Source: Phymorhynchus buccinoides (taxonomy: Eukaryota > Mollusca > Gastropoda > Neogastropoda > Raphitomidae). Taken from it: DNA of 64,000 nucleotides. The stretch lies in assembly GCA_017654935.2 (NCBI GenBank), contig CM065713.1, positions 16,969,445 to 17,033,444 of the forward strand. Direction: 5' to 3'. The position numbers were made by a program, and so were the translations under genes. The notes beneath the pieces are model-generated. The model did no database searches, was not told where the DNA came from, and was given only the letters and a program-made list of their open reading frames with translations. Every line of letters starts with the position of its first letter. Position 1 is the first letter of the stretch. Below are positions 24,017-36,554 of this stretch, piece after piece.

Positions 24017-24847
24017 TGAGATGCACTCTATTCCAGATGTAAAAAAATGTCTTTACCATAAACAATACATTAATCTTCTTCACATTTAGATAAAAACGAT
24101 AAATATGGGATGACTGAAGAAACCTTGAAAGAAACAAGCTACAATTTTTAGCAGTTTTTAACCTGCGGCCAAAACTAAATCAACTTGTGGTTAACAGGGG
24201 ATAGCCCATTACAGCACGTTAAGCAGAGCTTAACAACTTAATATTCAGATGATATGGGTGCTCATGGAAGTGCGTCATAATAGTCAGCATTTTTGACAAC
24301 CTAGTATGTTTTCTTTATTGCATCCGCATTTTCATTGTTACTTATAAACTCCCCAACATTACACCTAAGGCATTTTGTCACAGTATCAACTAAATTTGAC
24401 TCGCGACACTCTAGACCTTGAAAGGCTATGGCCGTAGTATTGTTAAAAGCAAACTTTATAAACCCAACATTGACCCCAAATAGGACACAGCCCACCTGAG
24501 TCTTTATTGTGTGCCAAAATGACACATGACAAATGATTTATTATTTCCGACACCCCAATGAGGGTACAAGAAAATACAATCAAAAACAATGCGCGTGCCC
24601 CTTTATATACTCAAAAAGCGAACTTGGGCCAGGGATCACATTTGGGGTAGCTTACAAGTAGCTGTGTTTAAAGACCGACCTCATGACGTCTTTTCATGCA
24701 ATTAACCGTCAGTGAAATTTGATAAGATTCTTATTGTGTGACATTCAAGCCATGCCTTTCAACCATGGGTATTTCGCTTCATATTGTTGTGAGCGTTTTT
24801 GTTGTGTGTGTTTTTCGGAGGGGGGGGATGCTAAGTTATCGGCGTGC

Positions 24848-24849
<2 letters not shown>
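24017..24849. other. Centre of the inverted-repeat element, left part
   Basis: A 74-residue reverse frame at 24301-24525 is open but matches nothing I recognise. There is no other gene signal, and a GT/G-rich patch lies near 24800-24850. Confidence 0.4.

Positions 24850-24936
<87 letters not shown>
24850..24936. repeat. (GA)n at LINE A 3' edge
   Basis: About 87 bp of GA, followed on its right by GTCAAAGTCAAAAGTCAAAG, which is the LINE tail in antisense. Confidence 0.95.
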
Positions 24937-25796
<860 letters not shown>

Positions 25797-26439
25797 TTCG
25801 AAGGAAAATAATGATAAATACAGTTCAGAAAATATCGTAGCTGTGATTTGTTACATCCATAAACACAACAGTAATTCGGCATTGTTCAGGCGGAAAAAAC
25901 CCGCTGTACCCAAGAAGAAAGCAAGAAAGAAATAACACACGAAAGAAAAACATCAATAAAACAACCTGCATACTTTGCACCTTGTAATAATAAGTAATAA
26001 GGCTAAATCGAATGAAGAACGAGTGAAACAAACAAGCAAGCAAACAAACATTTGGAAATTTAGATGTAGACTTTTTTTTATCTTTCGATTTGGTATATTA
26101 TGATGAAGACAAATTCATCAACTCCTTGAAAATTTTACTTCGATTTGATCTGTAATGACGAAAAACTGCCATTTTTTTGTGCTAATTTCGTCAAAAGGTG
26201 GGCGCCTAGCGCAAAATGTAACAATTGTTACACTTTGCGCGGGCAGCCAATTGTTACATTTTGCGCGGGCTGCAAACAAAATGGAACATTGTTACATTTT
26301 GCGCGGGCAGCCCGCGCAAAATGTAACAATTGTTACATTTTGCGCCGTTGTTACATTTTACGCTGTCACAGCAGCTACGCCCTGCGCTCGATTCGCTTTG
26401 CGGCAGTTTTCCCCGACACAGGTCTTTAGATGCCAGGAT

Positions 26440-27140
26440 AGCACTTCAAAATGTCTCCCACTGTAGTCCATGTTTACTGTGCTATTGGCACTTCAAAATG
26501 TCTCCCACTGTAGTCCATGTTTACTGTGCTATTGGCCCTTCAAAATGTCTCCCACTGTAGTCCATGTTTACTGTGCTATTGGCACTTCAAAATGTCTCCC
26601 ACTGTAGTCCATGTTTACTGTGCTATTGGCACTTCAAAATGTCGTCCACTGTAGTCCATGTTTACTGTGCTATTGGCACTTCAAAATGTCTCCCACTGTA
26701 GTCCATGTTTACTGTGCTATTGGCACTTCAAAATGTCTCCCACTGTAGTCCATGTTTACTGTGCTATTGGCACTTCAAAATGTCTCCCACTGTAGTCCAT
26801 GTTTACTGTGCTATTGGCCCTTCAAAATGTCTCCCACTGTAGTCCATGTTTACTGTGCTATTGGCACTTCAAAATGTCGTCCACTGTAGTCCATGTTTAC
26901 TGTGCTATTGGCCCTTCAAAATGTCTCCCACTGTAGTCCATGTTTACTGTGCTATTGGCACTTCAAAATGTCGTCCACTGTAGTCCATGTTTACTGTGCT
27001 ATTGGCCCTTCAAAATGTCTCCCACTGTAGTCCATGTTTACTGTGCTATTGGCACTTCAAAATGTCTCCCACTGTAGTCCATGTTTACGAACCCCCTATC
27101 ACTCTCGCTGTGCTATTGGCCCTTCAAAATGTCGTCCACT
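26440..27140. repeat. 47-bp satellite, 15 copies
   Basis: The unit holds CACTTCAAAATGTCTCCCAC, TGTAGTCCATGTTTACTGTG, CTATTGG. Fourteen regular units from 26442 are followed by a 20-bp disruption (CGAACCCCCTATCACTCTCG) and a last partial unit at about 27119. Two sites vary in a two-state way: CACTTC/CCCTTC and TCTCCC/TCGTCC. Confidence 0.97.
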
Positions 27141-27394
27141 GCATTCCCCTGTTAATGCTCATCAGGAATATATACGGTTATAGTCGTCTAACCCACCTGT
27201 TCCCCCGTCATTAAAGCTCCGCTCTCTACTCTTTCTCTTCTCTCTCTTGCCATTAGGTCTGTTTCTGTTGTATTCCATTTATGTCATCCGTGTGTTTTCG
27301 CTTTGTATTGCGTTTTTGTTTGAATGCGTTATGAATGCTAACGTGTGTGTGCGCTTTGATTTAATTTCTATCCAGATTCAGCGCCGTATAAATA

Positions 27395-27790
27395 CTGTAT
27401 GTTGTTGTTTATGGCATTCCCTGTGTCAAGAAAGTCATTTATTTTTCTATATCCTAAATAATACATTTAGCTATATAATGCATTATTTAAGTATATAATG
27501 CATTATATATCTTCTTGAAAAATCGTGAGATGTGTAGCAATAAAAAAAAAAGCTTTATATAATACAAATAATCATTTATTTAAATAAAACCAGCTTTAAA
27601 CTAAATAATTCATGTATATATTATAACAAAATCAATTTGAAACATGTTATTATTACTTAAACAATGAATTATTTAATAAAAGCTTCATTCTCTAAATAAT
27701 GTTTTATTTAGGTTTCAGTTCTCGTTTTATTTTAAATAATTAATTATTATAAATAATGCATTCATTATTTAAAATAATGCATTATATATG
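27395..27790. repeat. AT-rich palindromic AATAATGCATTATT repeats
   Basis: Repeated self-complementary blocks such as ATAATGCATTAT at 27475-27510 and AAATAATGCATTCATTATTT, AATAATGCATTAT at 27750-27786, with AAATAATT units between. May be an AT-rich fold-back element or a scaffold-type region. Confidence 0.65.
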
Positions 27791-28257
27791 CGCCGAACAA
27801 GCCTGATTTGTGGAGTCAAAACTAAAAAAACGCTAGCTCTCATTCGTGAGTTACCGAGAAATTTACTTTTCGTCTGCTCCACCAGAGACTATCTTCTTTA
27901 CTTCACTGTCCGCCTTCAATCATCGATAACCGAGAATAAAATAAATAAAAAATGTTATCACATATTGAAAAATTCAACACACTATCATATTGAAGGGCCT
28001 GATCACCTCCCAGGCATCCCACAGCCAGAGCACAACGGCCTCATGGCTTCGTCTGTCAGGATGAACCAAATCTTGTACTTTGCCTGTGGGAATTCCCAAT
28101 CTGGGAAGAGGCGAACAATTAGGAGATTATTCTCAGATAAATTTTAGGATTAGCATTAGGAATTAGGGATAAAATAATATAGCCGTTTGGGGTTTATTTT
28201 TACATACTCTAGGTATATCGTACACTCAGGTTTTTGTGATGAATTAATCATCGTATT
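27791..28257. other. Open frame of unknown nature and spacer
   Basis: A 119-residue forward frame at 27788-28147 has no domain I recognise and starts within the AT-rich repeat. Its context gives no support for a gene. Confidence 0.3.
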
Positions 28258-28560
28258 CGTACATCATGTCATTATAAAATTTTAATTGGTCAAGCTTATT
28301 TTTAAAGCTGATAGTATTGGGTGCTCTCTTAATGTTAGTTGGTAGTTGATTCCATAAAGGTACAACTCTGTTAGTAAAAGAATATTTTCTTGTGTTAGTT
28401 TTACAATATTCAATAAATACTTTATCAGTACTATTTCTTGTTCTGTCATAATTTGTTAGTTTGAAAAATTCTGTTGCATTTAAGTCATCAATATTATTAA
28501 ATATTTTATAAGTTTGTATTAGATCTCCTCTTATTCTATTTTAGTCTCTCAGAAACCCTA
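28258..28560 (-). mobile_element. LINE F: C-terminal ORF2 fragment, antisense
   Basis: The reverse strand is open over about 94 codons: NRIRGDLIQTYKIFNNID, then KFSFTNRVVPLWNQLPTN-type sequence (here RKYSFTNRVVPLWNQLP) and TISFKNKLDQ. The RRIRGDLI...YSFTNRVVPLWNQLP...SFKN.LD pattern is a very common LINE C-terminus in invertebrates. A stop lies just before NRIRGD at about 28540. It is a family separate from A-E. Confidence 0.85.
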
Positions 28561-29372
28561 ATTTTTTTCTAGGATGGAAACAAAACCAAAAACCAGATAA
28601 AGTCATGGATCTATTGGCTAAATTATATATATTAAATGTAAGCTAAATAAAACAAACCCATGTCTGACAGCCTTTCAAAATTATCTGAAAAGTCGCTACT
28701 GGGTGGAATTGTCTTGTCATTCAATGGAAGGGACTATGGAAAAATTTACATATAATTGGAACGCTTACAAACCTCTGATTGATAGCTGCGGGTGAAAAAA
28801 GTAATGTAGTACAATCTATATTAAATGCGCTAAGGATCCGAGGAGGGGACCCTAAAATCTCGAGTACTGCGTAAATGTCGGACTTTCGCTCGCGATGCGG
28901 GTCAAGATATGTGCTTCGTCTATTTATTCCGCTAGGTCAGATTAAAAATATTGCTTTTGAAAGTTGATTTTGAAGGCAAAATGTTGCTCGCGTGTCGTCT
29001 GGCATTATTTTGAAGCTGATGCTCCGACTTGACTGCTTTCATTCTTCCTCTTACAATGAAATTTTTACATCGACATTATTTTGAAGCTGCATCTCGGAAC
29101 AGTGCGTGTGCTAACAGAAAACCGAGGCTAACTCACTGCACCTAGAAACTTCTATGGTTGCTTTGGTTAGAAGAAGGGAGAGGGGGAGAGGGAGGGGTGG
29201 CTAGGAAGGAGAAGAGGGAGGCGAGTAGTGCTTTTGTACAAATAGTTCGTCTACCTTTGTGTTTGGTCTAACCATATTTGTTTTGAAAGGTGCATAATGG
29301 AGAATAACGCATCTGCGCTCATGAATTGACAGGAAACCGAGCAAGCAATGATGAAGTGTGTGCTGTCTACTA

Positions 29373-29374
<2 letters not shown>
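28561..29374. other. Unannotated stretch
   Basis: No gene is supported. ATTATTTTGAAGCTG occurs twice (about 29003 and 29077). A GA-rich patch lies at 29170-29222. Confidence 0.5.
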
Positions 29375-29441
<67 letters not shown>

Positions 29442-29610
29442 CAACATTTAGGCACCTACTTTTCTCAAAATGACAAAACCTAAGTCTGTGCGGAGCTTAC
29501 AATTGCTTTCATGACATCCCGTGCGGAGCACTGGTTTTGCTATAAAAAAATTATTCAATAATGTACAGCTAGCCAGTTCTTCTTCTTCTTCTTCTTCTTC
29601 TTCTTCTTCG
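29375..29610. repeat. (GT)n and (TTC)n microsatellites
   Basis: Pure GT at 29375-29436 and TTC at about 29579-29610. Between and after them the motif CGTGCGGAGCA..GGTTT occurs twice (about 29520 and 29655). Confidence 0.9.
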
Positions 29611-29863
29611 GACAGGTTCCTATCAATTATGAACGCAGATGCTTCATGCTGCCGTGCGGAGCATGGGTTTATCTAGTAATATTATATTGATTTGTAGGCT
29701 TGTATTGTTATAACATGCCTTCTTTTATTTGTTTGTTCTTCAATTAGATGAATTTGGCTTGATTAGAGAATGGAAATTATAAACTTTTGTTGTCAGAACA
29801 TAAAATTTTAAATAATTGATTGTGACTGACACCCTGAAGATTTGTACTTGAAAGAAAATGATT

Positions 29864-29942
29864 ATCCCCCCCCCCCCCCCCCCCCTCTTTTGTCTAATAA
29901 TAATATTACTAGTTACTTGATTGTTTTTAAGGGGGGGGGGGG
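29864..29942. repeat. Poly-C then poly-G, facing each other
   Basis: A C run at about 29867-29885 and a G run at about 29931-29942 are 45 bp apart and could pair into a hairpin. GA-rich DNA follows at 30027-30095. From 30096 to 30350 nothing is recognised. Confidence 0.8.
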
Positions 29943-30351
29943 AGCATCAGTCTAATTTTAAACTAGTTGGAGACGTGTCTTTTTGATATGTACATATAGG
30001 TTGTAGAAGCGAAAATTTACATGAATAGGAGAGAGAGGGAGAGAGGGAGGGAGGGGGAAGGGAGAGAGAAAGAGATGGAGAAAGAGAGAGAGAGTTTAAA
30101 TGTATGTTCCTGGATGTGTATTTCTATTTGTGAGTGTATGTATTTTCTATGTATATTTGTAGTAATGTTATGCTACATTATTTATGTTTGCATGTTTGCT
30201 TAAAAATGGAGAAAAAAACTCTTGGTAATCACTACTTATTATTATATCAAATTTCCAACCTTCTCATTTCAGCATGATTACACACTCACTCACTCATTCA
30301 CTCTTTCAAATCAGTAACACAAAGAAACACTTTAGATTTTAAATGTAACTA

Positions 30352-31085
30352 GCGCAACGCCCCGTACTGGTAACGCCTAGTACAGGTAACGCCAAGTACC
30401 GGTAACGCTGAGTACCAGTTTCGCCGGGTCCACAAAATATTATATTTTTATTTTTGTGGCTGAAAACCCAATTTTTAGACCCCTACCACTTTCAAGGCCT
30501 ACCGATCTCCATGACCTTGACCTTGACCTTGATCAGTATGCAATGATCGGAACAAACATATGCCAAAGTACCTACATGTCCCTAAGACCAATGGTGAAGT
30601 CCCTAAGACCAAGGGTGTGGACGTTACAGCCCCTTAAAGATTTTCGGTTGTGAAGGTCATACGCCAAGGTCAAGGTCATGACGGTGATAATTTATGTGTG
30701 GACGCCTTCCTCTCATGGTGACACGCCACCACACAAAATTGGAAACGATTCAGTGAAGCGGTTCGGAAGATATGCGTGGGGCAGAAAACCCCAATTATTA
30801 GACCCATACCACTTTCAAGGCATACCGATCTCCCTGACCTTGACGTTGACCTTCATTGGTACGCCATCATCAGAACGGCCATAAGCAAAAGTACCTCCAT
30901 GCCAAGTTTCATGACTCCAGGACCTGCGGTGTGGAAGCTATGGCCCCTTAACGATTTGGGGTTTTCAAGGTTATACACCAAGGTCAAGGTCAGAGCGGCG
31001 AAAAGTTTTGTGCGGATGCCTTCCTCTCATAGGGACACACCATCACACAAAATTTGAAGTGATTCAGTCAAGCGGTTCATGAGAT
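30352..31085 (-). repeat. Repeat family N, two units in antisense, with GTAACGCC block
   Basis: 30353-30425 is GTAACGCC-type minisatellite. 30460-31085 carries, in reverse orientation to 20846-21835, two units with GACCTTGACCTTGACC, CCAAGGTCAAGGTCA, CACTTTCAAGGC and ACAAAATTTGAAGTGATTCA. No open transposase frame. Confidence 0.75.
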
Positions 31086-31214
31086 CCTTAGGACAGACAG
31101 AAAAGAACAAACAAACAAACAAAAAAAGGAAACAAACCTGAACGAAAACTTACTCCTTTGCGATCGTAGATTGGCAAAGGACAAAAACAGAAAAAAGAAC
31201 TGAAAGCCAACTTA

Positions 31215-31320
31215 GTTCGGCCTTTCGGCATGTGGGGCATTTGTAAATACAAAGATTGTGGGAACAATACTGGAGGCAATGCCTGGAGGCAGTGCTAAAC
31301 CAGTAAAGTCCTGATTTTTT
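31215..31320 (-). repeat. Interspersed repeat family G, inverted copy
   Basis: Reverse complement of the family: GGGGCATTTGTAAATACAAAG, GGGAACAATACTGGAGGCA and CAGTAAAGTCCTGA. Confidence 0.75.
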
Positions 31321-31365
31321 AATAATACAGATACGTGTAGTGTCATCCCCTTGTAATCTCCACTG

Positions 31366-31552
31366 CCCCCCCCCCCCCCCCCCCCCACCATCCCTCCGCC
31401 CACCCACCCCCCCCCTACCCCCACCCACCCCCTACCCCATCCCACCCACCCCCTACCCCATCCACCCACCCCCTACCCCACCCATAACCAGCTGGCTGAC
31501 CTACTCGTCACCCCAGCACGTGTGAACCATGGTCTCATGCCCACAGCAGCAG

Positions 31553-31585
<33 letters not shown>

Positions 31586-31590
31586 TTTAA
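31366..31590. repeat. C-rich / CCACCC tract and poly-C
   Basis: A C run at 31366-31387, CCACCC/CCTACCCCA units to about 31485 and a C run of about 34 bp at 31551-31585. The reverse strand is strongly G-rich and a G-quadruplex candidate. Confidence 0.9.
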
Positions 31591-31611
31591 TAACAGCACG
31601 TTTGGACAGAT

Positions 31612-31985
31612 GTCGTTTCGCCTAGTAAGCGAAACTGTAAATTGGTGCATATCGCGCAAATTTCCTGCCATGCTTTGCCCGGGTCATAGCAAGCCTGACA
31701 GCAAATTTGAGGCGATTCGGTTAAGAAACGGCGGAGTTATTCGTGAAAAGGTGAAGCGGCATCTAGCGCGCGTTTCTGAACCGATTCGCTTCCGGTTTGG
31801 CACACGGATAGTCCCCGGCCCCAGTCATCTTCCTGCCAAATTCGAAGGCAATCGGCCCAGAAATGCCCCGTTAGGGCTCACAGCAAATTTGAAGCGATTC
31901 GGTCGAAAAACGGCGGAGTTATAAGGCCCGTTTTGTGTTTCACACACACGGACGGACACTTGGCTTTTTACTATATGATGATGAT
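31612..31985 (+). repeat. Interspersed repeat family H, short copy
   Basis: Colinear with 19031-19480: GCTTTGCCCGGGTCATAGCA, GAGGCGATTCGGTTAAGAAA, CTGCCAAATTCGAAGGCAAT and ACACACACGGACGGACACTT, CTTTTTACTATATGATGAT. It lacks the GC-rich GTTGCC segment. From 31986 to 32372 the DNA is AT-rich with no gene. Confidence 0.8.
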
Positions 31986-32372
31986 GATGTATTGTTCGAC
32001 TGATTCATACATTTATACATATACAAATGTTATTCATATGCTTAATATTCAAAATACATATTGATGGATGAGTGTGTGAGAGAATGAAGGAATTGTGGAG
32101 TGGAAGGATGAGAGAGGAAAATAAAATATGTTATAACAAGATAATGTCAATGATAATGACTAGAGCAGTATGCCTACTGACATTTTGAAATATCCATATT
32201 AACAATATTGATTAATTAAAAAGGATAATGCAAATATTATGTGTGTATATAACATCCACATTAACACACATTAACATGAATGCAAGTATTGTATGTGTCT
32301 ATGATTTCATATTTACTTGTGAATTGATTTTTATGAATAAAAGTAATCATCCAAATATGAATCTCTGTTTTT

Positions 32373-32753
<381 letters not shown>

Positions 32754-32760
32754 AATGGTA

Positions 32761-33775
32761 CAGACGACATTTGGTTTTCTCCCCTACCACAAGAAGCTCG
32801 TCAAGAGTTTTGGTTTTGGTTTTGTTTGTCAGACAGACAAGAAAAAACCCTTTACTTTTCAACCAATAAACAACAAACAAGTATGATAACTATTACTAAC
32901 AACTCTACTATCAACCAATAAACAAGAATGGTGACTATTAACAACAACTTTACTTTTTAACCAATAATTATAAACAACAAATAAGAATGATGTGACCATC
33001 ACCCTCGACTGGTCCACCACACGGGGTGGGGTGCACCATACCATGTAGGCCTACATGACTTTCACAGAAAATATATCACGTAATAATAATTCGAAACATT
33101 GACACACACAAAATCTCTTCTGGCGAAGCTAAAAATCAACAAACAATTCAAGATGGCGTTTTACTACCTCAAGAACTAAATTAACTGAAGTCCAGCAGAA
33201 GATACCAAACCAAAATGGCGCGGGATTCGTTCACACCACACCCGCTCCAAATCTCGCCCCTTCTCGTCCCCAAAACAGCACAACACGGCGCTTCCCCAGT
33301 TAGTCGCTGCTTTCTCTTGCCGACTGGCTAGATAAATGCAAATGTATACACTGTAGGCCATAAATACACAACCCCCTTTTTTCTCTTGTCTCTCTCTGAC
33401 AAACAAAACCAAAACTCCTGACGTGCCTCTTGTGGTAGGGCAGAAAGCAAAATGTCTGTAATTTGCAGGCCACGGAAGTTCGGAGGTCGGGGGAGGTTTT
33501 GCGGACATTACGTACATCCAAAGCTAGATTAGGAAAAACATGAAGAAAAAACACACATGCACAATACAGAAAAAAGAAGAAAATAAAAACTATTTTATTT
33601 TGGAAGAAACAAATATGCTTTAAAAAAAAACAACCGTATTTGCAGTTAATAAAGCCCTTTCCGTTTGAAAGGCCAAAGTTGAAACACACGCGCGCGCGCA
33701 CAAAACCAAAACCACAATTTACCTTCAGTTCCTCAGAAAAATGTCTGCAATTCAGTTTGCTTACGTCAACCATGT
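32761..33775. repeat. Three-copy dispersed repeat, one direct and two inverted
   Basis: A block with ACATTTGGTTTTC, CCCTACCACAAGAAGCTCGT and GAGTTTTGGTTTTG at 32764-32852 recurs inverted at about 33385-33465 and, more diverged, at about 33690-33760. The first is followed by AACCAATAAACAACAA repeats to 32990. The rest of the interval has no supported gene. Confidence 0.65.
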
Positions 33776-34187
33776 ACTGGTTAGTGGCTGAAACTGAAAG
33801 CCACGTACTTTAGTCTTCATGGCGCATGCCCAGAACTGACAGCGCGTGAGGGGTGTGCTGGTGATGGGGGAGGGGTAGATGAGAGGAGATAATGAGACAG
33901 GATGAGATAAGGGTGGAGCGAGCACGAGCGCTCGCGCGGGTTCTTTAGTCACGTGATGTTGAGTGTTCTTGGAAGGGGGAAAGCCAATCACAAGCCAGCG
34001 GTGGTCTTTATAGAACCGTATGGCGGGGGAGAGAGAGAAAGCCCCACATGGTCGAAAGGACGAAGAGGGCGTAAAGCCTTAATAAAATAAAAATTAAAAA
34101 AGAGAAAGCAGAGCGACGGGAGGGAGAGGGGGGAGAGGAGAAAGGCAGAGAAGATGGAAAGACTAGGGTAGGCCAAGAAAAGGCTGG

Positions 34188-34190
<3 letters not shown>
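33776..34190 (+). promoter_or_regulatory. Weak promoter-like patch (CCAAT, CACGTG, TTTATA)
   Basis: TCACGTGATG lies near 33950, a CCAAT box at 33984-33988 and CTTTATAGAA near 34006-34015, in DNA less repetitive than its surroundings. No open reading frame follows, so this may be chance or the edge of a repeat. Confidence 0.15.
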
Positions 34191-34191
<1 letters not shown>

Positions 34192-34231
<40 letters not shown>

Positions 34232-34545
34232 CCTTGTAGGACACTAGGACCTATTACAACAAATTTATCTTTTTAGCATTCCACCTATCAGCGTCAACGT
34301 CGTGCATCAGCCCCAGAATAAGACTTGTCAAAAGTGACCCCCGGACAAATTAATCAATCAATAAACAAAATAGAGAGCCCCCATCCCCCCAAACTACTAT
34401 TAACGTAATTAAGGCCGCCTACAGTACCTATTCACCTAGCCCAGAGCACGAAAGGGATAGAGGAGCAGACCCAGGAACTTAATCAAAAATGTGTGTGGAC
34501 AATTTCATAAATGTTTGACGGGGGGGGGGGGGGGGGGGGGGGGGA
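34192..34545. repeat. (CT)n at 34192-34228 and poly-G at 34519-34545
   Basis: A short pure CT tract and a 26-bp G run, with about 290 bp of unannotated DNA between. From 34546 to 34960 no gene is supported; a CA/CG alternation lies at about 34866-34909. Confidence 0.85.
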
Positions 34546-34960
34546 TTCGTACAAATAGTTCCCCCACCTGGAAGTTTTGTGCTTGTAACTTCCTCTAATC
34601 TGACTCTCTCTTTGACTCTGCCTTTTTCATTACTTTGTGTCATCTACTATCTCTAAGACTTTTTGGCCCATTCTCCTGTCTTTTTTTCGAAAAAAATCTT
34701 CCATATAGTTTTCTCCTTTGAGCTCCTCCGAAATCGGAATGTGTCAGCTGAATGCAGCGAAGACACCAGTGAACCCTGGACCCGAAACTCCCTTCGGCCG
34801 AGAGAGTGGAGATGAGTCTGCTATCATACCTGGAAGTCATAGTCTGACACGACTGACTTACCACGCCGCGCGCGCGCTCACACACACACACACACACACG
34901 CGCGCGCCAAATAACAAAAGAAAAAAGTGCCCGTACTGATAGTTGACAAGAGGGGGTCTT

Positions 34961-35482
34961 CTTATAGGTGTCCCCTGACGGAGGAGTTGTTGCCAGAAAC
35001 ACGTCGAGATCACCAGAAAGACAGCCTTTTCAAGATCAGAACACTCACTTTGCTCTGGTTTCCTATAAATCAAACCGTCAAAACGGCGATTCCTCCTTGG
35101 CGGAGATGCCGGAGAGAGAAGCCATTTTGGATGGGATGGGTGGAGGTTGAAGCTTTTTCTTTTTTGTAGTGCAGTAAAAAAAAAAATCGAGCTATTTCCT
35201 TTGTTGTGAGCAAAACTCGTATTTGAACTGTATAAAATTTTTAAAATAATAAATAAAAAGGCTTGTATTGTGAAAATTTCATGCAAACGATTTTGTCTAT
35301 TAGGCGGCCATTGTAAAATAATGTGACTTCCAGCACCTCTGTCAAGGAGGAATCGCCGATTTGACAGTTTGAATTCTAGGAAACCAGGCAAAGTGAGTGT
35401 TGCGATCTCTGTAAAGGGTGTTTTCCTGGTGATCTTGAAGCGTTTCTTGCAAAAACTCATCCGTCAGGGTGCCCCTTTAAGC
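34961..35482. mobile_element. MITE-like element with ~170-bp inverted arms
   Basis: The left arm from 34961 (GGTGTCCCCTGACGGAGGAG, AACACTCACTTTGCTCTGG, GGCGATTCCTCCTTGGCGGA) pairs with 35305-35482, whose outer end is CCGTCAGGGTGCCCCTTTAA. The central 175 bp is unrelated and AT-rich. No transposase; typical of a non-autonomous element with long terminal inverted repeats. Confidence 0.8.
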
Positions 35483-35616
35483 AATGACACCACGACCTAG
35501 GGAGTCTGGGCCTTGCATTGGTCGATAGCTCGCAGAAGAAAAACTCTCGAGCTCATTTGAATAGATAATGCGTGACGTCAGCCGGTGTGTAACTCCTCCC
35601 TTGGGTGTATGTGTGT

Positions 35617-35669
35617 AAGTGGGGGAAAAGGGGGGGGGGGGTAAAAGAACAGAAAAGCGAGAGAGAGGG

Positions 35670-35763
<94 letters not shown>

Positions 35764-35802
35764 CGCGCGCGTACCGACTTAAGCGTGTGTGTGATCGGAC
35801 TT

Positions 35803-35853
<51 letters not shown>

Positions 35854-35880
35854 CATTTGTGCGTGTGTGCCGTAGGCTTA
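35617..35880. repeat. G/GA/GT compound microsatellite
   Basis: A G run at about 35630-35641, GA to 35722, GT to 35759, GCGCGC, and a second GT tract at 35805-35851. Confidence 0.95.
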
Positions 35881-36545
35881 AATGCGTCCATGGTTGGTGT
35901 TCGACAAAGGTCATCCGAAATATTACCAGGCTATTCAAATTATGGGCGTTTGGGAGGGTGTTTTTGTTTGTGGCACTCACTTTGTCGGTCGGTTGGTCGG
36001 TCTGTCGGTCTGTCGGTCGGTCCAAAATTGTCGCACATATTGTAAAAGAGAAAGAAAAGTACAGACAGGAAAAAAATACTTGGGCATAAAGTAACATTTC
36101 AGTTGTCATATAGTCCTTAGGTATGGAAAGAATTGTATACTGAACAGAGCACATGAATCTTCATTTTAAAGCGTACAAAATAATAAAACATACGTAATAC
36201 AGACAGTGCAACAGACACGACGAGAATGCGGTGCTTCTTTCGATGAGCATAAGTAGGATAAATAGTTTTAAATGTTTTCCAAAAGATATAAAAAGTTACG
36301 AAATGGTGCAGAGATAACATTCTGGTTTACAGATTAAAATTATTGAAAAACCAGGTGAGGCGACTCAGTGTATGTAATGATTGGAGTGGTAAAAATAGAC
36401 CGCTGGGCTGCAGTCTAGTGGAGTGAAAGTGTTTAATCAAAAATTGTGTGTGTGAAGAGCATAATATAAATGCGCTCGGCGATGCCCTTGTTTGTAGTTC
36501 AAATAGTCGCGTGCCACAAACGATTGCGAATCCGCGCTTGTTTTT
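35881..36545. other. Unannotated stretch with (GGTC/TGTC)n
   Basis: A tetranucleotide GGTCGGTCTGTC patch lies at about 35984-36023. CGGCGATGCCCTTGTTTG at about 36478 matches the flank of the family N element near 21856. No gene is supported. Confidence 0.5.
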
Positions 36546-36554
36546 ACATAGGCT

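Noticed and set aside
24301..24525. 74-residue antisense open frame as a host exon
   Set aside because: No domain, no clear splice signals and no neighbouring exons. It lies inside an inverted-repeat element.
26440..27140. Repeat-spacer array
   Set aside because: The 47-bp units are identical throughout their length. Variation is limited to two sites, so there are no spacers.
27788..28147. 119-residue ORF as a gene
   Set aside because: No recognisable domain. It starts in AT-rich repeat DNA and is followed by a LINE fragment.
33776..34190. Host gene promoter
   Set aside because: CCAAT and TATA-like strings occur, but no open frame or exon follows. Kept only as a very weak feature.
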